This document shows positions 1 to 5,139 of a stretch of DNA of 5,139 nucleotides, piece after piece. The notes beneath the pieces were generated by a model. That model searched no databases. It worked only from the letters and a program-made list of their open reading frames with translations, and had not been told where the DNA came from. The stretch is from the NCBI GenBank assembly GCA_021204735.1, contig JAJPYV010000284.1:1-5139 (forward strand). The letters are read 5' to 3'. This DNA comes from Prevotella sp. (GTDB taxonomy: Bacteria; Bacteroidota; Bacteroidia; Bacteroidales; Bacteroidaceae). A program made the position numbers and the translations under genes. Numbering within the stretch: position 1 is the stretch's first letter; each line of letters begins with the position of its first letter.

Positions 1-2467
1 ATCGGTAGGTCCTGAGCATCTGCTGTTAGGCATCATGCGCGACAAGACAAGTCCGATACATGAATTTTTCATTAAATCAGATATCAACTTACATTCCGTG
101 AAGAGCGAACTCGAGCAGAAAGTGCGCGAAGACGACCTTTTCCGTCCATTGAACACCCATGAACTTTTACTTAATGAAAAGGCAAGTAAGATACTGAAAT
201 TAGCGGTTTTAGAGGCTCGTAGAATGGCGCACCACACAGTGAGTGAGGAGCACCTTTTGCTTGCCATACTGCATGACGGTATGGACAATGGTGCGAAGGA
301 TGTTTTGGAATACAACAATATGACATACGAGAACACATTAGCTTATTTTCAGAGCATGAGGAAAACAGTGTCGGATGGTCTTGACATTCCAGAAAAGGAC
401 GATGACGACACACTGAACCTCAACGGAAGCAATTCACAAAGGTCAAGACAACAGGGAGGGAGCACTACGGCGACAAAAAAGCCGGGAGGCAAGACACCTG
501 TGCTTGACAATTTCGGCATTGACTTGACACAAGCTGCCGCAGAAGGCAAGCTCGACCCTGTAGTTGGGCGTAAAAAAGAGATGCAGAGGGTGATAGAGAT
601 ACTCTGCCGCCGCAAGAAAAACAACCCGATACTCATTGGAGAGCCGGGTGTAGGAAAGAGTGCGATTGTAGAAGGATTAGCACAACTGATACACGACCAC
701 CAGACATCGCCAGTGCTTTTCAATAAGCGTATAATCAGTCTTGATATGGCTGGTATCGTGGCTGGAACGAAATACAGAGGTCAGTTTGAGGAACGGGTGC
801 GTGCATTGATAAAAGAGATTGAACAAAATCCCGACGTGATAATATTCATCGACGAGATACACACCATAGTGGGAGCTGGGTCAACACCTGGCTCTATGGA
901 CGCAGCAAACATGCTAAAACCTTCGTTGGCAAGAGGTACGATGCAGTGTATCGGGGCAACGACCCTCGATGAATACCGCAACTCGATAGAGAAAGACGGT
1001 GCATTAGAACGCCGTTTCCAAAAGATTATCGTTGACTCGACATCCGCCGAGGAAACATCCGCCATACTCAAGAATATCAAGGAGCGATACGAGAAGCACC
1101 ACAACGTGACATATTCTGACGAAGCCTTAACTGCGTGCGTCAAATTGACAGATAGATATGTCACCGACCGTTCATTTCCTGACAAAGCGATAGACGCACT
1201 CGACGAGTCTGGCTCATGTGTGCACCTGAAAAACGCTCATGTGCCACCAGAGATTGAGGAGAAGGAAAAAGAAATTGCCTACGTGAAAGAACGGAAGTTG
1301 GAAGCCGTGAAGAACCAGAAATTCGAGTTGGCAGCAAGTTTCAGGGACAAGCAACTTGAACTTGAAGCTGAAATGGAACGACTGAGAGAACAATGGTTGA
1401 ACAACTGTTCCACAGAGCGAGACATCGTGACAGAGCATGATGTTGCAAACGTAGTGTCAGTAATGACAGGCGTGCCTGTTCAGCGCATGGAGGAAGACGA
1501 AGGTGCAAAGCTCAGTAAGATGGCTGAAGTGCTGAAACGTGCAGTGATAGCGCAGGATAAGGCAATAGACAAGGTGGTGAAAGCGATACAGCGCAACCGA
1601 GTAGGACTGCATGAGCCCGACAGACCAATAGGAGCGTTTTTGTTCTTAGGTCCGACAGGTGTCGGCAAGACATACCTCGCAAAGAAATTGGCAGAACAGA
1701 TGTTCGGCAAGAGCGACTCGATGATACGTATTGACATGAGCGAGTACAGCGAGAGTTTCAACACCTCCCGACTTGTTGGAGCACCTCCGGGATACGTAGG
1801 ATATGAGGAAGGTGGACAACTTACAGAAAGAGTGCGCAGACATCCCTACTCTATCGTGCTTTTAGACGAGATAGAGAAAGCACATGGCAACGTTTTCAAC
1901 ATGCTGCTGCAAGTGCTTGACGAAGGGCGGCTTACTGACGGAAATGGCAGGACTGTAGATTTCCGCAACACCGTGATAATTATGACCAGTAACGCTGGAA
2001 CACGTCAGTTGAAGGAATTTGGCAGAGGCGTGGGATTTAATGCTGGAGGACTTGGCGTGAACATGGACGACAAGGACAAGGAATATGCCCGGAGTATAAT
2101 ACAGAAGAGTCTGAGCAAGCAATTCAGTCCTGAGTTCCTAAACCGTTTGGACGAGATAATCACATTCGACCAGCTCGACCTTGAGGCAATAAAGCAGATT
2201 ATAGGAATTGAGTTGGAAGGATTGTACAAGCGGGTTGAGGATATGGGTTATACCATGGAGATAACCGACACAGCAAAAGAATTTGTAGCAACGAAAGGTT
2301 ATGACGTTCAGTTTGGTGCCCGCCCGTTGAAACGTGCAATACAGACGTATATCGAAGATGGCGTGTGCGAAATGCTGTTGGATGGCAAACTGAAGAAAGG
2401 CAACACTATTTTGGTTGACAAAAATTCAGAAAAAGAAGAATTATCATTCACTATAAAAGCGGACTGA
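1..2467 (+). CDS. clpC: ATP-dependent Clp protease ATP-binding subunit ClpC, 5'-truncated by window edge
   Basis: Hexameric AAA+ unfoldase that feeds substrates to the ClpP peptidase in the cytoplasm. The reading frame is open to the left edge (first full codon at base 2), and the residues just before the first ATG (base 35) read [10 protein letters not shown], a conserved Clp N-repeat motif. The true start is therefore upstream, probably about 30 residues off-window by comparison with the family. Numbering from the Met at 35: second N-repeat about 40-105; Ser/Gly/Lys-rich linker about 118-155; first AAA+ module with Walker A GEPGVGKS 202-209, pore loop KYRG 246-249, Walker B ending DE 273-274 and Arg finger region 326-327; short middle domain with a UVR-like coiled coil about 408-455; second AAA+ module with Walker A GPTGVGKT 539-546, pore loop GYVG 586-589, Walker B LLDE 609-612, sensor-1 TSN 651-653, Arg finger R704 and sensor-2 GARPLKR 761-767. 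The VGF tripeptide at 666-668 matches the ClpP-docking loop. The UVR-type middle domain and VGF argue against ClpB. Regulation is not visible because the promoter is off-window. Confidence 0.96.
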   Translation, partial: SVGPEHLLLGIMRDKTSPIHEFFIKSDINLHSVKSELEQKVREDDLFRPLNTHELLLNEKASKILKLAVLEARRMAHHTVSEEHLLLAILHDGMDNGAKDVLEYNNMTYENTLAYFQSMRKTVSDGLDIPEKDDDDTLNLNGSNSQRSRQQGGSTTATKKPGGKTPVLDNFGIDLTQAAAEGKLDPVVGRKKEMQRVIEILCRRKKNNPILIGEPGVGKSAIVEGLAQLIHDHQTSPVLFNKRIISLDMAGIVAGTKYRGQFEERVRALIKEIEQNPDVIIFIDEIHTIVGAGSTPGSMDAANMLKPSLARGTMQCIGATTLDEYRNSIEKDGALERRFQKIIVDSTSAEETSAILKNIKERYEKHHNVTYSDEALTACVKLTDRYVTDRSFPDKAIDALDESGSCVHLKNAHVPPEIEEKEKEIAYVKERKLEAVKNQKFELAASFRDKQLELEAEMERLREQWLNNCSTERDIVTEHDVANVVSVMTGVPVQRMEEDEGAKLSKMAEVLKRAVIAQDKAIDKVVKAIQRNRVGLHEPDRPIGAFLFLGPTGVGKTYLAKKLAEQMFGKSDSMIRIDMSEYSESFNTSRLVGAPPGYVGYEEGGQLTERVRRHPYSIVLLDEIEKAHGNVFNMLLQVLDEGRLTDGNGRTVDFRNTVIIMTSNAGTRQLKEFGRGVGFNAGGLGVNMDDKDKEYARSIIQKSLSKQFSPEFLNRLDEIITFDQLDLEAIKQIIGIELEGLYKRVEDMGYTMEITDTAKEFVATKGYDVQFGARPLKRAIQTYIEDGVCEMLLDGKLKKGNTILVDKNSEKEELSFTIKAD

Positions 2468-2480
2468 TGTCCGCTTTTAT
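2453..2480. terminator. Bidirectional intrinsic terminator between convergent genes
   Basis: A perfect 12-bp inverted repeat (2453-2464 and 2469-2480) closes a 4-base TGAT loop. The GC-rich core GCGGAC/GTCCGC is flanked by AAAA on the left and TTTT on the right, so each strand reads as a hairpin followed by a T run. The clpC stop codon TGA (2465-2467) lies in the loop. Base 2480 is both the end of the stem and the last base of the TAA stop of the minus-strand gene. Function is inferred from structure; the structure itself is read directly. Confidence 0.93.
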
Positions 2481-3439
2481 TATCTTACTGTGATGTGGAA
2501 ACAGCCTTGCTTCACTTCGTATTTCACATAACAACGATTATTTTCACGCATATCACGAAGAACCTCACTAAGTACCCATTTGAGGGTATCATTGCGGACT
2601 GCACGACGTGGTGGAAAGTCTGGATCGCTCACCGTCTTATAGCGGTTGTAACAAATATCGAAAGTTGTGCCATAGAGATGACATGAGTTTTCTGTGGCAT
2701 TGCTGTTGTAGTTACTCAATTTCTTTACATCATCACGAGAGCGGAGTACACTCGTTACGATAATCTGGTTCAATGGTACACCCTTGATTTGAAGACTATC
2801 GAAGAACGCCCGTCCGATGTCGTTAAGTAGAACGGCAGCACGAGGAACGAGATATGGAATACTCCTTTGCAGTTTGTCGATATGATAATAGGGACTCGCA
2901 CCGACATACACCAATTCCGACTTACGCTGCTCGGCATCGCTACGGTTCTGCACCGGAGAAACACCATACTTATTAGCAGCCTTAATCTGCAAGTCCTGCC
3001 CATCGGGAAACGCCTTGGCATAACTTGGAACACTGTTAATCCTGTTTTTTATCTCGTTGTAATCAGAATCGAAAAAGTTAGGTACAGGAATCGGAAACGG
3101 CGAAGACACAGCAGCATTCTTCGAGGATTTTGTGGCAGGTTTTGTTGCAGCAGTCTTTTTCGCAGGTTTTGTAACAGGAGATGATTGGGAGTTCTTTTCT
3201 CTATTTACGCTATCAATGCGACTTGTCTTAGCAACAGGCTTCAACTTTTTAACCTTTTTCACGTGCGCCACTTTTTCAGGTTTTTTATCATCCTTAGCGG
3301 ACAGCGAATCTTTTACTTGCGTCTGAGCAGTTTTCTCTGTAGTGTCACTATCCACCGAAGGGAAGATTATACGTACAAGGGCAAGCAATACTACCACAAT
3401 GGAGAAGCCCAAGAGATATCTGTTTTTCGTTATTTTCAT
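2480..3439 (-). CDS. DUF5715-like membrane-anchored periplasmic protein with M15-peptidase-like motifs
   Basis: A 319-residue protein. The N-terminus has basic residues (K2, K5, R7) followed by one hydrophobic segment at about 9-26, with no lipobox cysteine, so it is probably a type II anchored protein with its bulk in the periplasm. Residues about 30-112 form a low-complexity Lys/Ala/Ser/Thr linker with two TKPA units. The folded part is about 115-319. The segment S252-x-H254-xx-G257-xxx-D261 has exactly the spacing of the zinc-binding SxHxxGxxxD motif of M15/VanY-type D,D- or L,D-carboxypeptidases. A late CFH (H315) could supply the third ligand. TSVLRSRDD (229-237) resembles the TSxxRS strand that precedes that motif in the family. 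I recall this overall arrangement from the Bacteroidota family DUF5715, whose activity I do not know to be established. The expected acid just before the last His is not in the canonical place: E308 is seven residues upstream. A peptidoglycan-related role is inference. The start is supported by a promoter box 22 bases upstream. It is convergent with clpC and divergent from the recombinase. Confidence 0.85.
   Translation of the reverse strand: MKITKNRYLLGFSIVVVLLALVRIIFPSVDSDTTEKTAQTQVKDSLSAKDDKKPEKVAHVKKVKKLKPVAKTSRIDSVNREKNSQSSPVTKPAKKTAATKPATKSSKNAAVSSPFPIPVPNFFDSDYNEIKNRINSVPSYAKAFPDGQDLQIKAANKYGVSPVQNRSDAEQRKSELVYVGASPYYHIDKLQRSIPYLVPRAAVLLNDIGRAFFDSLQIKGVPLNQIIVTSVLRSRDDVKKLSNYNSNATENSCHLYGTTFDICYNRYKTVSDPDFPPRRAVRNDTLKWVLSEVLRDMRENNRCYVKYEVKQGCFHITVR
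3135..3177. repeat. Short in-frame direct repeat coding the TKPA linker units
   Basis: GCAGGTTTTGT occurs at 3135-3145 and 3162-3172, 27 bases (nine codons) apart. Extended to 16 bases (3135-3150 and 3162-3177) the copies agree at 14 positions. On the minus strand they encode the two TKPA units (residues 90-93 and 99-102) of the low-complexity linker. This looks like a local coding duplication that could change linker length by slippage without breaking the frame. Confidence 0.7.
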
Positions 3440-3461
3440 TGAAATTTCTCAATATTCATTA

Positions 3462-3469
3462 CAAAGATA
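3462..3469 (-). promoter_or_regulatory. Probable Bacteroidota -7 box for the DUF5715-like gene
   Basis: Read on the minus strand the bases are TATCTTTG, a full match to the Bacteroidota sigma-70-type -7 consensus TAnnTTTG. It ends 22 bases before the ATG at 3439, which would give a leader of roughly 16-19 nt. No TTTG -33 box is seen at 19-21 bases upstream, so the promoter may be weak or depend on an activator. Confidence 0.65.
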
Positions 3470-3485
3470 AGGCATTTAAACGAAT

Positions 3486-3518
3486 AATTAGTGTAATTTT
3501 GCAATAAAATAACTAATT
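3486..3518. other. Candidate recombinase core site: GTAnnTTTGC within a short dyad
   Basis: GTAATTTTGC at 3493-3502 fits GTAnnTTTGC, the form I recall for core sites of CTnDOT-family integrases. It is flanked by a perfect 7-base inverted repeat, AATTAGT at 3486-3492 and ACTAATT at 3512-3518. A smaller nested one, ATTTT/AAAAT, lies at 3496-3500 and 3506-3510. Dyad symmetry around a crossover region is usual for tyrosine-recombinase core sites. The same bases contain TAATTTTG, so a plus-strand -7 promoter box is a competing reading, although no -33 box sits at proper spacing. In such AT-rich DNA chance is also possible. Confidence 0.3.
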
Positions 3519-3614
3519 TTACATTTTATTAAATCGTATTTGCCGATATTTCAATAATACTTGATTTAAAGTGCTCGTAAACAGTATTATAGCATATCTC
3601 AATAAAGAAACATA

Positions 3615-3674
3615 TTAAGCATACATTAAGTCCAATTTAGTCAAATTAGGTCTTTTTAGTCAGAAATTTAGTCA
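3615..3674 (+). repeat. Six TTA(A)G-type units phased at about one helical turn
   Basis: Units beginning with TTA start at 3615 (TTAAGCA), 3626 (TTAAGTC), 3637 (TTAGTCA), 3646 (TTAGGTC), 3656 (TTAGTCA) and 3668 (TTAGTCA). The intervals are 11, 11, 9, 10 and 12 bases, a mean of 10.6. Three units share the exact octamer TTTAGTCA (3636-3643, 3655-3662, 3667-3674), and the first and third of these share the 12-mer AATTTAGTCAAA (3634-3645, 3665-3676). The array stops six bases before the -33 box of the recombinase promoter. Repeated sites on one face of the helix suggest arm-type integrase sites or a cooperative regulator; that role is inferred. Confidence 0.6.
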
Positions 3675-3679
3675 AAAAA

Positions 3680-3710
3680 TTTGTGGTTTAAATATAAATC
3701 ACTATCTTTG
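3680..3710 (+). promoter_or_regulatory. Bacteroidota-type promoter of the recombinase gene
   Basis: TTTG at 3680-3683 and TATCTTTG at 3703-3710 are separated by 19 bases. Both boxes and the spacing match the Bacteroidota consensus TTTG-N19-21-TAnnTTTG. Transcription would begin about 5-8 bases after 3710, leaving a leader of roughly 30 nt before the ATG at 3747. The leader is AT-rich and has no Shine-Dalgarno sequence, as is usual in this phylum. Confidence 0.85.
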
Positions 3711-3721
3711 CACTATCAATA

Positions 3722-3734
3722 TAAGTTTAACTTA
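3722..3734. promoter_or_regulatory. Pseudo-palindrome in recombinase leader, possible operator
   Basis: TAAGTT and AACTTA form 6-base inverted arms around a single central T. The site lies just after the expected transcription start and 12 bases before the ATG, a position where a bound repressor would block expression. The arms contain the same TTAAG/CTTAA word found in the upstream phased units. Short AT-rich palindromes are common by chance. Confidence 0.3.
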
Positions 3735-3746
3735 AATATTACAATC

Positions 3747-5138
3747 ATGATTAAAATCTTTTTTGACAAGACAGCGAAAGCTAACAGTGAAAACCGCTAT
3801 CGTCTGTTACTGAAAATTCAACCCTATTGCAATGGAAAAGTAACAACGATGCGTGCAAAAAGTAACATCTACATTGATGAACCCTATTTTGACAAAACAC
3901 AAGGTATCAAGAACTCAAAGAAACGTAATGAAACGAAAGAGAATGCAGCGTACCATCGTGAACAGTCTACAAAGTTACAGATGTTAGTAAACTATATCCA
4001 GGATCGTTTTGATGAAACTGACCGAAGTGTTATGGACTGCAAATGGTTATTTAACATTGTAGACAATTTCTACCATCCAAACAAGCAGGATGCCGCAAAA
4101 GTCAAGACATTCTTTGATTTGGCGGAAGATTATCTAAACCAAACAACAATAAGTGATGGTTCAAAACTGCAATTTAAATCAGTGTTCCGGAACATCTACA
4201 AATATCAAAGGTATATGCAGGAAACATCTAACAAAAACTTTGAGATAGATATTAATAAGTTTACGGTTAAAGATTTAGAGGATATTAGAATCTTCCTCCG
4301 CAAAGAGAAAGAATTAAGAGATAAGAACCCAAAACTCTTTGAGGAAATAAGAACCCAATATCCTACATTTTTAGGAAACGGCAAAGAAACTGTTAGGAAA
4401 CGTGGAGAGAACATGGTCGTTAACAAGATGAACTATTTAAAAGTATTTTGGTCGTGGCTCAACAAACAAGAGATAACAGAGAACAACCCTTTTAAAAAGT
4501 TTGAGATAGGTTCGGTTCATTACGGTACGCCCTATTACATCACAATCGAACAACGAGATTTAATAGCAAATACGCCAATGAAAAATACAATACTTGAAAA
4601 GTATAGGGATGCCTTCACGTTTCAGTGTTTAGTAGGATGCAGAGTCTCAGATTTGGCACGATTCACTTTTGACAATATTGTAAAAAAGGAAGATGGTTAT
4701 TACTTGATTTACACGCCAATTAAGACACGAAACAAAGGTATGCAGTCCGTTACAGCTGTCGTACCATTAGACGATGACACACTGAATATAATTGCCAAAT
4801 ACAAAGGGCAGGACTCCAATGGTTATTTATTCCCAACAATCAATAAAGTGATATATGATGATAAGATAAAACAGATATTCACAATTGCAGGCGTAACGGA
4901 TAAAGTCAAGGTAAGGAACAGCGTATCGGGCGAGGAAGAATGGAAACCGTTAAATGAAGTTGCAAGCTCCCACATGGCACGAAGAACATTTATCGGAAAC
5001 ATCTATAACAATGGATGCCCAGACCCTAACTTAATAGGTGCTATGAGCGGACACGTAAACGGTTCAAAAGCATTTGCACGTTACCGCAAAGTAGATGATA
5101 CAACCCTTCGTAACGTGATAGGGTGTCTAAGGAAATAA
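3747..5138 (+). CDS. Tyrosine recombinase/integrase, complete
   Basis: A 463-residue site-specific recombinase of the phage-integrase fold, which cuts and rejoins DNA through a covalent phosphotyrosine. From the ATG at 3747: N-terminal arm-binding-like domain about 1-60 of the Bacteroidota type, SAM-like core-binding domain about 118-245, catalytic domain about 260-460. All six active-site residues can be placed: R299 (GCRVSDL), K326 (TPIKT), H409 and R412 (HMAR), H436 (MSGH) and nucleophile Y446 (ARYRK). The frame stays open upstream to a TTG at 3681, but that would start inside the promoter. ATG 3747, about 30 nt after the predicted transcription start, gives a normal N-terminus and is chosen. 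Length and arm domain suit an element integrase rather than XerC/D (about 300 residues). It is AT-richer than clpC, which suggests acquisition. It is divergent from the DUF5715-like gene and ends one base from the window edge, so its partners (excisionase, mobilization genes, cargo) are not visible. A phase-variation invertase is the main alternative. Confidence 0.95.
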   Translation: MIKIFFDKTAKANSENRYRLLLKIQPYCNGKVTTMRAKSNIYIDEPYFDKTQGIKNSKKRNETKENAAYHREQSTKLQMLVNYIQDRFDETDRSVMDCKWLFNIVDNFYHPNKQDAAKVKTFFDLAEDYLNQTTISDGSKLQFKSVFRNIYKYQRYMQETSNKNFEIDINKFTVKDLEDIRIFLRKEKELRDKNPKLFEEIRTQYPTFLGNGKETVRKRGENMVVNKMNYLKVFWSWLNKQEITENNPFKKFEIGSVHYGTPYYITIEQRDLIANTPMKNTILEKYRDAFTFQCLVGCRVSDLARFTFDNIVKKEDGYYLIYTPIKTRNKGMQSVTAVVPLDDDTLNIIAKYKGQDSNGYLFPTINKVIYDDKIKQIFTIAGVTDKVKVRNSVSGEEEWKPLNEVASSHMARRTFIGNIYNNGCPDPNLIGAMSGHVNGSKAFARYRKVDDTTLRNVIGCLRK

Positions 5139-5139
5139 G

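Larger units (their letters stand above)
3440..3746. other. AT-rich divergent intergenic spacer
   Basis: No coding sequence is supported here: stops are dense in all frames and no start is followed by a plausible protein. From left to right it holds the promoter box of the minus-strand gene (3462-3469), a GTAnnTTTGC sequence inside a short dyad (3486-3518), a featureless AT-rich stretch (about 3520-3610), six roughly helically phased TTA(A)G units (3615-3674), the recombinase promoter (3680-3710) and its short leader with a 13-base pseudo-palindrome (3722-3734). There is no tRNA gene or tRNA 3' end. Confidence 0.85.

Noticed and set aside
35..37. ATG at 35 as the start codon of clpC
   Set aside because: The frame is open upstream to the window edge and the residues before the ATG read [10 protein letters not shown], a conserved Clp N-repeat motif, so this Met is internal.
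349..2229. Several minus-strand open frames of 60-134 codons inside clpC
   Set aside because: They overlap a strongly conserved coding frame, have no promoter or recognisable domain, and look like antisense shadows.
2495..3442. Plus-strand open frames opposite the DUF5715-like gene
   Set aside because: They are low-complexity reverse readings of the Lys/Ala-rich linker and the conserved domain, without recognisable protein features.
3494..3501. TAATTTTG as a plus-strand -7 promoter box
   Set aside because: It matches TAnnTTTG, but no TTTG lies 19-21 bases upstream, no gene follows for about 245 bases, and a far better promoter sits at 3680-3710. It is kept only as part of the candidate core site.
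3440..3746. A tRNA gene or tRNA 3' end as integration target, or a CRISPR-like array
   Set aside because: No cloverleaf arms, TPsiC-like segment or CCA end are seen, and the TTA(A)G units are far too short and closely spaced to be CRISPR repeats.
3440..3746. Long inverted repeats marking a phase-variable invertible promoter
   Set aside because: Only 5- to 7-base dyads were found within the spacer; no matching longer inverted pair was seen in the window. A partner outside the window cannot be excluded.

Overview
The window reads as a piece of a Bacteroidales-type (Bacteroidota) chromosome, in the broad Bacteroides/Prevotella group; genus is not resolved. Three signs support this. The intergenic region carries -7 boxes of the Bacteroidota form TAnnTTTG, one of them with a TTTG -33 box at 19-base spacing. 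The starts lack clear Shine-Dalgarno sequences. The protein types (a UVR-containing ClpC, a DUF5715-like protein, a Bacteroidota-style tyrosine recombinase) fit the same phylum.

Layout. Bases 1-2467 (+) hold a ClpC AAA+ unfoldase that runs off the left edge; only its extreme N-terminus is missing. It meets a convergent gene on the minus strand (2480-3439), which encodes a membrane-anchored periplasmic protein of the DUF5715 type with M15-peptidase-like metal-site motifs. The 12-base gap lies inside a perfect 12-bp stem-loop that holds the clpC stop codon in its loop and touches the other gene's stop codon, so it is a shared bidirectional terminator. Bases 3440-3746 are a very AT-rich divergent spacer. 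It carries a probable promoter for the minus-strand gene, a strong promoter for the right-hand gene, a row of six TTA(A)G-type units spaced about one helical turn apart, and a GTAnnTTTGC sequence inside a short dyad. Bases 3747-5138 (+) encode a complete 463-residue tyrosine recombinase with all six catalytic residues. Its stop codon is one base from the right edge.

Interpretation. The left part looks like ordinary chromosome (protein quality control and envelope). The right part looks like the beginning of an integrated element. The recombinase gene is visibly poorer in G+C than clpC: hand counts give 32/60 and 31/60 G+C at 601-660 and 1621-1680, against 15/60 and 19/60 at 4201-4260 and 4681-4740. 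The spacer has the pieces expected of an attachment-site arm next to an integrase gene. Any cargo or novel system would lie to the right of this window and cannot be seen. No RNA gene, CRISPR array or insertion sequence was found.
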